The translations under genes were made by a program, and so were the position numbers. From the NCBI GenBank assembly GCA_030062745.1, contig CP099846.1, forward strand, positions 3,658,001 to 3,722,000: a stretch of 64,000 nt of DNA, written 5' to 3'. The DNA is from Capitulum mitella. Its lineage: Eukaryota > Arthropoda > Thecostraca > Pollicipedomorpha > Pollicipedidae. Positions within the stretch are counted from its first letter, which is position 1. Every line of letters starts with the position of its first letter. Below the pieces are notes generated by a model. It saw only the letters and a program-made list of their open reading frames with translations. It ran no database searches and was not told where the DNA came from. This document shows positions 1-12,500 of this stretch, in pieces.

Positions 1-3000
1 CTAAAGTTAACACGTTTTAGCTTTTTAAAGATGCCGACTGGGACAGACAGTAAACCATTAACACCAACCGGAACTATGGGTCATTGTTTCCGATGCCATG
101 CAGCTTGATGTATAATCTTGTTATTATGTCTTTTGGAAGTTAGTTTTCTTTGGTGTTCAGAAGAACACTTTGGTGCTCAATTTATTTTTGCATTCCTTGG
201 CTATGTTTGTTTTCCAGAGTCCCATCCAGCCTGGTATCACCTATTCTAGGAATCAAGTGCGATTTTTAGTCTATAACGGTTACGATACGGAAGTTTTACT
301 TCTATCGAATCTCAGGTCGTTTGCAAGGAACGAAGCACCTCAAATTTCCAAGCTTTTCGTAAGGGGAGGTGTCTCTCTGACAGAGCATTTTCTGTATTTA
401 TGAACCAATCTAAACAAAACTGGAAAAAACTGATGTTTTTTCATCTAAGGTAGCTGAACCATAAATAAATGAAAACTTGTCCGATACTCCCCCATAATTA
501 ACATTTTACACCAAAAATGGGGGTATTATGGGATATTTTCTAACAGAATGCAAGAAAAATTAAGCCATAGATCGGTCTGAAATTCATGTCACAGGTCCGC
601 ACTGATAATGATAGCTAGGACATGCCCCTAAAAAGCAACATTCAGAAACGTTTTCCGGATCTTAGTGCATCGCTGGTAGCTTCTGATGGGAAACTACAGA
701 AAATATCCCTTCTTTCGGACTTGATACAGGCTTTTCTCAGCTAATATGCATGGGTCTGTATTGTCAGAGGTTCAACTCCCAGCGATAACATCTCTGAGTG
801 CATCTGTCAAATTTCAAGCTAATTGAATGTCTATTTTTTGTACCAAAGCAACAGCGATACCAGCAGGTTGGCTAAAAATTGGATTGAGTAAATAAATCGA
901 AACAAACCAGGCAGGCAATCAGTCAGTCAACCAATCAATCAAAATTCCATGCATCATAGTGTAACAATCTAAAGACTAAGTGCATCATGTGAAAGCACAT
1001 GCAAAACCACTACAGACGTGTCAGAGATAAAGGCGTGATTTTCTGTAGGATTTCAGTGAAATATGGGGAGACACCATGTTTAATTCCATTGAGTTTAATG
1101 ATGTCCAGTAAGTTTAATGGTGTTTGTTGACCGCCGGAAGCTGGGTCCCGGAATGAAAATCACAAATTTCTGCCGCGATTGCATCTGCCTTGGTATGGGG
1201 TCGTGCTTGTATGGCTGACGATTTTGTTATCCAGACCATGGGACCCACCGGCCTGTACTTGTCTTTGCGTTGAGAAAATGCGCAAAATATGCAAATGGTT
1301 GTCGTTGTGGATGGACATTTACATTTTGTGGTAATTTCAGGGTGACTTATGCGCCACCACTTCTCCGCATTAAGTATGAATAACGGAGAAGCAGAGCAGG
1401 CTTTTTTAAAGTGGGCGAATGACATTGCTAGGTTTCATATTAGGACCAACAGCGGCCGCTTCAAAATAAGGCTTTTGTATCCCTAGTATATTTATTGACG
1501 ACAGCCGAGAACTTAGTACTCGCGCTTTGATTTTTGTAAGCAAAAAGGTGCCAACAACAACGATAGTCAGCCCGCCCGCTGAGTCGTCGTTACCGGAGGA
1601 ATTCTGATGCTGTTTAGGCTGCTACCGTTTTGAGGCAACTTCTTTCCATGCAGCACCAGGACTTTGTTAAAATTTCCAAAGATGGCATGACTGCCTTGCT
1701 ACCAACCCAACAGGTTTCTTCTCTTGGTTGAAATCTGTGTGTTAGCACAAGACGTAGGGGAACCTTGGGCTGTACTGGGACGTGGAGGTTTTGCGGCCAG
1801 TGGCGCTGAGGCATTCGGACGACGAAAGAGCACCGTCTTTGGTGGGGTACACTTGGTAATGTTTACCGTCGCCCTTCGCAATAGCTGGCCGCTAATGCTG
1901 CATTTACGCGGTATTATGAGGCCTCGAGATTATCCACGCGTATTTTACATTTTGCTGCTGCCCCGCGACAAAACAGAAATCGGGATGGGCACCATGATGA
2001 TTGGGTTTTATACAGCTCTTCGGCTACTGCGGCCATTTCGCGATGGGGCACTATGGCATGCAGACAACTGACAAGTCAAATCGGCGACAGTTGAGAAGTG
2101 TCGTGCTTTTTGGAAACAGAAGGGCATTCTATGAATTCCGCAACGCCTACTGATGAAGTGGGTCCATGCTTACTGCCATGCGACAAAGTGATAGAAGGAT
2201 TGGTCTTTTCCAGATATCTTGCATGATAGGCCAAAAGGTTCATCATCCATGTCCCCATAACATAACCAACGGCTGATGTTCTTTGTTAACGTTATTTAAT
2301 GTGTTGCTTTTAATATAATAGAATATCAGATAGTGATGACTACCTCTGCCTACACGGATCTGTTCTTACACATAACCGGTCTCCATTATTTATCATTTAC
2401 CAACCTGCGACAATATAGGGGCGTTGGCACGATCCCCCAGTCATTTCCTCTCCTGGGCTGATAGATGAATAAAACGAAAAATGAGCGAGCTTGGCCTTTT
2501 GGCTACATGATGATGTCAAGTTTCACCCATTTAGGTCACATGTAACCTTACAAGCAACTTCAGAGCACTAGATTTCATGGAATCTTATGTGACGTAACCT
2601 ATTATTTTCGTGGCGCTTTGGAGAGACGCAGAACTACGTCTGATGAATAAGGACTGAAATTACTATTACTACGCGAATGGGCGGTTTTAGTTGCTTGATG
2701 ATCCTCCGACATAAATACAGTGTCAAAAATGTCAGTTCATGTAATGCGTGATTTTAACCTTACATGGCATTAACCCAAGCAGCATCCTAGTGAGGAGGTC
2801 ACTTACACCATGGGTCCCCCCTTGCGTAAGATTCGGGAATACTGAATAATACAAAGCACTGAAATATGTGCTTTAAAATGGTGACCACCAACACATCATA
2901 ATTTCTCCATGGCAAGTCATCAAGAAGTCATCAAGAAGTCGAAAGAGGTCACGGGTCAGAGACGTGCCAGATACTGGCTTCAAATTTTCATGGACAACGT

Positions 3001-3415
3001 AACAAGGGCCTCGATTCAAACACGCAACATTTGAGAGAGATCGGAGCAGGCGTCCTAGGGCAGCCTGCGAAAAACCTAAGGGAGTGTACGAGCCCCACGA
3101 GAGTGAAAATGGCGAGAGTGAACTGCCAGCATAAACTGAGTGTGTCCAAAAGTCAGATCATATCCGGGCTTTAATGAGGAAATCTGGCGAGTGATACATC
3201 CGGAATGTCTCCAGTTATTTACTACCCAAAAGCCCAATACGCAAATCCGCGCCATGAACAAATGGCCCCCTGAATACCTCCGGAGTTCTTTATGTGCTCG
3301 TGCACGCCTCAGTACGAGCGCGGTCCGTGTGATAGTGCTGCTGCCAGTCCCCGCTCTGGCGGCGCCGCCTGGTCCGGGACGCCACCTGTAACGGCTGCTC
3401 TCTCTCCCTCTGCAG
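1..3415 (+). other. Upstream CTNNAL1 intron, no exon seen
   Basis: AT-richer DNA with no convincing exon. The exon expected just before 3416 (ending in an ADRV-like helix) was looked for and not found, so the upstream exons should lie outside the window. No clear mobile element or RNA gene was recognised. The short open frames here lack domains. Confidence 0.6.
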
Positions 3416-3521
3416 GCGGCGCGCACGCTCAGTCGGCTGGAGAGCGTCACCAACTTCACCGAGTTCGTCAAGGCCTTCAGCCAGTTCGGCCAGGAGATGG
3501 TGGAGTTCGCTCATCTCACAG
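3416..3521 (+). CDS. CTNNAL1: CTNNAL1 exon a (residues 1-35 of the visible part)
   Basis: A pyrimidine-rich tract ending in ctctgcag precedes the exon, and it ends ACAG|gtaag. It reads AARTLSRLESVTNFTEFVKA and then FSQFGQEMVEFAHLTG, the strongly conserved N-terminal helical-bundle stretch of alpha-catulin. It begins in phase 0 and leaves one base (G). The exon before it is not in the window. Confidence 0.92.
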
Positions 3522-6500
3522 GTAAGAAAAGGGACATTTCGGCAGCCGATGTAGTGTTTTGTAGACGTATATGCTTCAATTAGCGTAGCAGAATATATAA
3601 GTCCATGATACGTGCTCATATTTCGCAATGAAAAGGTCCTAAGATAAAGATACAGAAGATAAGAAAAGGCCTGAAGATGCATTTTTTAAGCATTTGAAAG
3701 GTGTACAATCATTTGTTTTGCATCTGTCCACCGTACATCAAGATAAGACTCAATTTGGTTGCGTTGGGTTGGGAGTGCGTGCAAAACCGAAGTTCATAGT
3801 CTAAAAATAAGATAATAGTCTGGAACAGACTTAGTCGTTTGAGGCCGTACATTTACTTGCACATGCTATCACAGTTTGTGTGATGTGTTTGTTAAACTTC
3901 ACCGGCAGCTGGCGCCGAGGTTTTCGCATGGTTTGTTAACTCCATATCAAGCGTTTCCAGCATGGAAAAGGTACACTCCACACAGCAGACGACACTGGTG
4001 AACCTCTGACCAGTGCCACTCCTCGACGCGGCCCTCCGTGACCGGCCGATCCTCCCTGTCTCCAGTTCCGCGGACGATCCCAGCGCCCGTCTCACGCCGG
4101 AGTGGTCGCCCAGCTCCAGATCCCCTCCAGATCCACTCCAGACCCGCTCAGCCGCGTCGGCGGCTGAGTCGTCCGTCGGCCAACGATGAACGATTTGTAG
4201 CGGATACGTTCCCGCTCTTCGCTTGTTTGTCTGCGTCCCGCGGCATTCAGTCCATTTCTGAAAGTTGGTCGTTTCACTAAAACGCTGAAACCGAAGGGAG
4301 CCCATGAAGGCCTGCTCTGAAACCGAAACAGCGGTTGGATTTTGGTGAATACAGCGATCTAGGTTACAAAAATGTGTTGTAGGACAGTTTCATACTCTTA
4401 ATGATACCTGAAAATGGTTTTAAGCCGTCGCCAGTCTTACCACTCGCGAAGTGACTTTCTAATCGGTTTTGAAGATGGGCATTTGCTCGACTGGCATATA
4501 TGGTGGTCGTCATTCCTGAGCTCTATAACCTAAGATATGCACTTACTGTCAATTAACGCAAAAATGCGGAAAGACATCAAAGCTCTACGAGCAAATGTGG
4601 GCTGATGATCTCCTTTATGATCCGTGCCTATCCGACCGCGCTTCCTATACGCGTTAACGTCATATACGCAAGTGTCGTTCAGCTACTCTGCGAACGGAAC
4701 ATTTGTTGATGAAAACCTGATATGTGAGTGCAGTCGATTCGACATATCCCTGAATGAAAACACATCTACTCAGATTACTCAATTTTCGGTGGCCTCTTTT
4801 TTGACAAAACTCGGCAAGGCTGATCCTGTTTTCACACATTCTGCCGCTTTTTTGGGAGGCACGTGCCGCCGGGAAGCCGAGGTCACCACGTGCCGTGCGC
4901 AGGACGACACGTGACCGCACGCTGGCCGGGCGGCGGACCGGCGGCACGTCCGCACGAGATGGCCCTTCATCGATTGCCGGCCGGCCCCGGCCGGGTGTGC
5001 TCTGTCCCGGCGCCCGCCGACGGAGCTGCTGCAGCCGGACGGGGCGGAGCCGTCTGGGTCCCCGGCAGCGACCATGATCGTCGAACGGAGGCGGCGCTGT
5101 CTGTGGCTCCAGCGGCGGCGCTGGGGACGGACTGGGACAGAGTTGTCTGTGCCGCCAGAAGCGCAGAGTGCTGGACAACAGTGGAGCTGTCTGCATCTCC
5201 AGCCGAGGTGCACAAATCTGCCAGCTTGCCGACGAGCGTAGCTGAAAGCATCGGTTCAAATTATGGCAGACGTATGATAGATGATCATTATTTGATGAAA
5301 ATACGAACGTCAGGTGTGCAGTATAAGAAGTCGCTGTAAATATGCTGGCGGCTTCGTGCACTGGCTTTGGAAGGAGACCATTAATGTATACTTCGACTGT
5401 GGGGTGCAGTTTGGCCGAACTGGGAATGTGACGGATTTTGGGTTTTTTACTTCTGTAGGTGACTCTGATCTCCAGCAGAGGTGCTGCGCTTTGGACAGGA
5501 GCCGGGGTGTTTGTGTCTTGGGCAGTGCCACTTGGCCGGAGACGGGCGAAATTGTTTGTCTTTCTCCGAGTCCAGCTCCACCTCTGATGACTCGCCAACA
5601 GTGTTTGCTTCAAGCGGCGCTGCTAGAAATACAGACAGCTCTTCCGTTGTCAAGTCATCAGGAGCAGGGCTGGACTTGGAGAAAGAGAAATAGTAACAAA
5701 GAGAAAAAACAAACAAAAACAAAAAATAAACAAACGGAAAAGGACAAACAAACAGAAACAGAAACAAAGAAAGAAACTGACCAAGACACTGCTGCCCCCC
5801 GACAGCGCTGCTAGAAATACAGAGACAGCATCGCTGTCAGAGCATCCCGTGTTGCCGTGCCCTGAGTCAGGGGACCGCACCCTAAGTCAGGGAGCCGCGT
5901 CCCGAGTCATAGTCGGCGTCCCGAGTCAGGGAGTGGGCGGTCTGAGTCGGAGAGTTGCGCCCTGAGTCAGAGAGTTAGCGCATTGGAACCGGTAGCTGGG
6001 TTCAGAGTCAGGGAGTCGTGCTCTGAGTCAGTCAGCGCCCTGAGTTAGGGAGCTGCGCTCTACGTCAGGAAGCCGTGCCCAGAGTCAGGCAGCTGAGCTC
6101 AGGGGCGGGAGTCGACACGCCAGGAATCCGACGCCTGGTGAGCCGGCTGCGTCCAGCACTCTGTCTGCCCCTCCGATGGTTTTCGTTGTCTGAGGGCAGA
6201 GACAGCCGGCGCTGACGGCGATTTTGAACGAAGGGCTCTTCCAGCGGTGCTGACCTCTGCCAATCTAGGCACAATATGATTCGTTGGACGCGCATCGCCA
6301 AGCCGGATCTCCTCCAGAGTGCTCTCAGAAAGTCTATTATGGAGATGAGCGTAATGTATGCAAGAAGACTGCGCCTCCAGAAACCTGCTGGCGAAAGCTT
6401 CTTTCGGAGCAAAAATGACTCAGCGGATACCATAAATCCTCGCGGCACCTACGCCCAAACGCCCTCCCCGCCCACCGCACCGCCAGGTGAATTTCTCATT

Positions 6501-9500
6501 CCAAACGGCCAACGATTCGCTGCCAGGGCCGCGCTTATCACGGTCGGGCACTTGTCCGCTGGCGGCTCGCGATCTGTCTCCGGAGCCGGACCTCCCGCAC
6601 TCGCCGGCTCCCGATGTGTCTCCTGAGCCGGACCTCCCGGAGCCGCCGGCTCCCGATCTGTCTCCGGAGCCGAACCTCCCGCAGTCGCCGGCTCCCGATG
6701 TGTCTCCGGAGCCGGACCTCCCGCACTCGCCGGCTCCCGATCTGTCTCCGGAGCCGGACCTCCCGCAGCCGCCGGCTCCCGATGTGTCTCCTGAGCCGAA
6801 CCACCCGCAGCCGCCGGCCCCCGCGGCCCCATCGCGCGCGGCGACCTTTCGCTGACCGGCGGCTCCGTGTCGCCGCCAGGCACCCGCCAGAGCGACCTCA
6901 AGGACGAGCGGCGGCGGGCGCAGATCACGGCCGCCCGCCAGGTGCTCGAAAGGTCGACCATGATGCTTCTGACGTCTTCCAAGGTGAGCCGCGCCAGCGC
7001 CGTCCCTCGCCCCTACGTGCCGTGCATGGCAATGGGATTGGTCGCCCGTATTTCCGTGGAAACGCGGCTACGTCGGGAGTACTGCGAAGTGCCGTCAGAT
7101 GTGCTGTGAAATGCGTTGTTGATGGCGTCAGTTTCAGCAGGGATCGGCTTGCGGACTACAGAAGCGTTCTCAGTGATCTTTTAAAAGTTTTTTTTCTCCA
7201 ATGGCCCGACTTCCCCTCAGTGCGTGATTCTCTGTTAATCATACACGCATAAAGCTGGTTTTGTGTACGGCTCAGTCATGATGACATCTGCGTCTGTTGT
7301 CTATGGCGCCTGACTGGTTGCGTATTTATCTGCGCAAACGGAATGAGCTCTTTCTCTGCAAACCAACAATATTCATGGACAAGGATGAGACTCAATGAGC
7401 TCTTACGCAGCGCGCAGGTTGCGATCTTTTGAAGATCCTCGCCTGTCAAAATTGCTCGTCAACGAAACCCATTTTCGTTGGATCGTTTCAAAACGCGAAA
7501 AACAAAGAATCTTTCGTTCTCATTAGCTCCTAGCCTCACAATTGCGAACATCTGTCGATTTCGTCCCGGTGTCTCCACACCTCCATGACGGTGGTGGCTA
7601 AAGCAGGGCTGCCGTCAGCCCCAGGGCAGCGAACCGGGCTCACCGGAGCGCCTTCCCGCGGTGCCGAGGCGTGAGAGACGTGAGGGAAAGACGGACATCC
7701 GCTGTTCCACGGCCGTCGCTCGTGCCGCGCGCACGAGCGGCCTCCAGCGCCACGGACCCGTCCAGTGCACTGAACGACCGCTGACGGAGCGAGTTCATGC
7801 TGCCGGCCTGCCGTGTATGGCCTTCGTAACGAGTCAGCGCGTCTCATTGTCCCTCGAGCATCGTGGGGTTTCAATGGCTCCTGCCCCGCCGGGTACAGCA
7901 TGCTGGCAAGGCACGTGACGCTTTGTTGCGCGTGCGTCTGTGGGCCTCGCGCCAGGCCAGTTCGGCTCACCGCGCAACGCAGCTGTCGCGAACGCCGTGA
8001 CGGCGGCGGCGATGCGCTGTTGCTGCCCCTGGCGTCAGGGAGTACGCTCCGCCGGCGGGGACCGCCGGTCGCCAGCGTGACACCTCGCACCTCACATGTT
8101 CTCATCAGGTACCGGGTCACTTGTTAAACCCTCGTGCCGCTCGCCAGGGTGCTCCGTGACCGTGCTGTAACGGCGATGCCCCGGTTACAGGCGGTGCTCC
8201 GGCACCCCGACTGTCCCCGGTCCCGGGACAACCGAGACACTGTGTTCTGCCAAATGCGACGGGCCATGGATCTCATTCATTACGTGGTCAAAGGTGAGGG
8301 CTCGTCCGACGGTGGGCTGTCGCGGTAAGGGCAGGGGAGCACGCTGGGAAACGGAGCCATCAGTCAGAACGTGGTGAGAATGGCTATCGTAAAGGGTGTT
8401 CGACGTCCTCAGAAGAGCAAGTGTCGGCCAGGTACGTAATATTTGACAAGGTTGTAGGTATTATGGAAGGTTAACAGGACAATGGCTGTCACGAGGAAAA
8501 CAATGCAAATGGTGGTAAGTCAGGTAGCTGCGGCCACGGAATATTCAACGGTTGAATTTGAATGACGACGCATTTTGGTTTAAGTTTAAGACTAGGTTTC
8601 GTGTTAGTTCTTTGGAGGTTTACACACTACCACTCGTCACAGGTTTGCACCTCAACTTGTCTCAGCTATTGCCATGAGGTCTTCCTGGGCCTTTTGACGT
8701 GTTACATCCTCATGAAGACTGCTGGAGACGTACAGGACGCCACGCTGAGTTAGGCAAACTCATGACTGGATGAAAGAAAACGAACGATGCGGAATGAAAT
8801 GAGGGCGTCAAACGGATCTTCACAATCGACCTGTAAAACCGGGACATACACCGACCCTCTGCAGCCGTTCAAGATTGGCCAGTTTCAGATATTATTACTG
8901 TTGTTAACTTGTTGGTGCACAAGGATGTGGGGTCTCCAAGAGGCCATAGTTTTACCATTCGAAAGCAGTCACGTGGTTAGTGTTCAAACAGTTATGAACA
9001 GTTGATTAATTGCAAAAGTTCTTGAAAAAGTCCCGGTACATTTTGATTTGATCGAAAATTTTGGGACGCGGTTCGGAGAGTCGAACGATTCAAAAACCAA
9101 GCAGTCCAGCCTGAAACGTGCCGACAAAAGGCGGGGGGGGTCGAAAGGCCGAGCCATTGAAGCCACCCTTCCGCGTCATACCAGCGACGCCTCCGCGTCA
9201 GATCTACAGTCCCGCTCAGAGGAGAGCGAGGAACGGACAGCAGCGTTGCGTGACGGGGGGAGGGGGAGGGGGAGGGCACTGTCGGCGCGCCGACCTGCCC
9301 CTGCTCGTAACAGAGTGGCAATCATTACCGCCGAGACGAGACCGGCCCGTGCCCGGCGCTCCAAATGGCCCGTTGGTAAGCCGCTAAAAGGCCGATCAAT
9401 TTCTCCGATCGTTTCGGGCGCGTGCGCTGCGGGCGGTCGCAGGGGATGTGGGATGTGGGGGAGGTTGTCCCCGGGCGTTTGCAGTGGGTGGGGTGGGGGC

Positions 9501-12500
9501 TGGGGGTGCAGGGGGCTGGGGGTGATCCCTCCTCTCGCGGTCCCGAAACGCTGGCTGAAATAGCATCAGACAATGACAATAATATGCAAGCCATTTATGT
9601 CGCCTTATCGGCCATATGCGAGATGATGAATGTGTGTGCGTCATTTTCAGATGAATAACAGCGCGAGTTAACCCTGCGCCAGCCGCCTGATCTGGCACGG
9701 GCCACGATTGTTCAAATCACGGTCGGCGGAGCCTATCGACGACCCGAGGCCGCGTCTGCTCCCAGACTGAGGCCAGGCTCAGACCAGGTCCCGGCGAACG
9801 CTGACGCGTCCTCTCTGGGATAGATGAACCCGCCTTTAGGCCGCGGCAGATTGATCGCTGCCTTATTGTCCGGTAAATGAACGACGCGGCGCCAGATTCT
9901 CTTGAAGAGGCCCCACGCAGTGATATTCTTGCGTCATACACTCTAGGGTGCAAGTTTTTTTTTTAGACATGTGGGGGGCTCATCAGAGACTACCTTAGCC
10001 ATGAAATGAAACTCCTTTCTTCTTCACTTAGATTGAACATCACTTGAGTGTCCTGTACAGCAATTATTTGGTAATGAGTAGTTGTGGTGGACGTTTGGGA
10101 CTACAAAACGTAAGGTCATCGCCTACATTCTTCCGTTTTGAATGACGCAGCTCCAGCTTTAATGTCTTCCATTTGACATCTCGCTGTTAAGCCGCACTGT
10201 TGTCTGAGGAACGTCCTGGCATTATCCAGGACAGGATGCACAAGCCATTTGTGTAATCCGAGAGAAGATGCAGAATGCATCAGCGCTCCCCATACCAGCA
10301 ACAATGTTAGACATTTTCATGCAAAGTATGAACCCTACATCTTCCCGGTTTTCCTAAGCCCGGAACAGGAAGCGCCTCTGGACACTTGCATCAGGAAGTC
10401 TGCAGAACACTACGTTCCCGGACTTCCTCGTGACTTTTCCGTCACCTTCGGAGACACTTCCGTCGTCGTATCAAGTATTCAAGGGCGATTATGCGATCAG
10501 AGTCGTCGTTGTAGTTCCCTGAACTGGTGGTACGCAATGCAGAGAAACCCCTGTATTTTGCTCAGACCGATTGAGATTTAGATAAGTAGAGAGCCCCTGC
10601 CCAGTGCCTGATGACTGTAGGCGCAATGAATGTTGCGAACACATTGTGCAACGGAGAAGCAAACTACGTGTTCCATGGCAACCTTTGTAATAAATGAACA
10701 GTAACTGGTATCAGCGAAACATTCAAAGGCAGCCACTGACGCCGTCAAGCCTACAGAACTGAAAACCACTGCAAGATCGCCTTATTGTTATCGCTGTCGT
10801 AAATGACTTCTTTCCTCAGTGAAAGACAAGTTAACGTTGCGGAGTAGACATGTTATTTGCAATGCCTTATAGCTCGCACTTTCAGTCGACCCTCTCACCA
10901 GTGTAATCCAAATACTTCTTGGGCAACATTGGAACAACTAAGAGCAGTCGCTGTTTAGTTATCGGGACATCGTGCAAGTTGACCGCAGAAGAAGCGCGGA
11001 ATGGGGATATATTTAACAAATTTCTACTAATTTGCTTTCTTTTATTTCTTTTTTTCCAAAAAACACGAACACATGATGTCCATAGTGTAAATTTAGCTGT
11101 TACCGTTTAAGATGGTATTCTCTCCTCCCAGATAAATAGCACTTTCCCTTACTACTTTTTCTTACTTCGCCGTGATTTTCCCTGTACGATTCGTTACACG
11201 CACAACAGAGCGCACTGACCACATTCGGCGTGCCGTGAAAATATTCTCAGAGTCCTGCGCGTGCTTGCAAGGCAAACTTCCCGCCTGATCTCTGGTCAAG
11301 ACCGAGCCAAGCTGAGCTGATGCGACCACGTGGGATCCGGAGACCCCGTAATCACCGCTCGTTTGCGGCGTGTCTCGGTGGCTGAGTCGGCTGACTCGCC
11401 GAGCCGACTGAGTGTTTCGGCGGCCGAGTTCGCTGACTCGCTGATCCCGCCGAGTCGCCGGAGCTCGCTCCGCTTTTCCGGCCGCTCGGTCCCGTGCCGG
11501 TCCAGTGTCCGCGGCCTTTCCGCCTGCGCTCCGGCCGCGGCCGGGCTGGTGCAGGCGATGGAGACTTGTTGCTCCGCCGGCCTGCGAGGCCGCCAGCGGC
11601 CGCCGCCGCCGCCCGAACTGCCCGTTAACCCGCCAAACGCCGTCCCGGAGTCAGGAATACCCGGCACGGCGCCGCGCCCGCCGGGGCGTCTCGACGGCGG
11701 CAGTTGCGACGCGCCGACGACAGTCGCGGCGCCCTGACGATCGGCGCCGTCGTCCGTCTGATGTGATTGTGTTGCTCAGCGCGCGGGGGGGGGGGGCGGG
11801 CACGCCTCGTCTGGGGATGGGGAGAGTCCGCAGGATCACCAGACCCGCCGTCCGAAACCCAAACAAGTCGATTCATCAGCGAGCGTTTCTCAATGCGCCG
11901 GCAGCCAGTTTGAGATATGAGTTGTTGTTGCGAAGTCGGAGCCTCGCCGGGCCGGGACGTATGTGTGGAACGAGCCATTTAGTAAAGTGATATTGGAGTG
12001 ACTCCGCAACGGGCGCAGTCAGCGCTCTAAATCCAAGGCCTGTGGGCCGCACCGGGTCTGCAGGGCTCCAGCAGGGCTCCATGTCAGCGCCAGACGATTA
12101 GTTCAGCCGCGCTTCCTTCCAATATCTTGTGCGCTCGGAAGGGGAGTTTCCAACGCCATTATGGCGCAGTGAATCGCTCCGCAACTGCAAGTCTAAATAA
12201 ATTTGTTCTTCAGAGAATGTTTTCGGATGTTGCTGAGACGAGCCGGGGTGTTGTGTCGCGCCGCCGGCGTGAAAAGTTTAAACTCGTCCCGAGTTTTTCG
12301 CGAGAAAATACCGGGAAGCTGTTTGGAAACTGATCCGGCTTTGTGGTTCGCAGACGGTATCCTGGACACGGTGGCGAGCTCACAGAACGGCCACCAGGGC
12401 GCGGCGAGTCGCCCCGACAGCAGGGCGACGGAGGACTGGGACGCCAACCACACCCTCACGAGGGCCATACAGAGGTCGGTCGAGCCGCCGAGCACCACTC

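Larger units (their letters stand above)
3522..6879 (+). other. CTNNAL1 intron with several repeats
   Basis: Holds a degenerate repetitive GC-rich stretch (about 4860-5700), an A-rich simple repeat (about 5690-5785), a roughly 20-bp array with GAGTCA cores (5861-6095) and a 42-bp minisatellite (6571-6822). No additional exon is supported. A 317-codon open frame on the minus strand (4660-5613) overlaps the repeats and has no recognisable domain. Confidence 0.6.

Noticed and set aside
765-785. Perfect tRNA B-box match (ggttcaactcc)
   Set aside because: No A box at the right distance and no cloverleaf could be drawn; probably chance.
5447-5880. Hydrophobic Phe/Leu-rich minus-strand open frames resembling membrane proteins
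   Set aside because: They translate the A-rich simple repeat on the opposite strand.
6487-6855. SPEPDLP repeat protein
   Set aside because: Ends at a stop before the true exon at 6880, lacks a supported start or acceptor, and lies within the CTNNAL1 intron.
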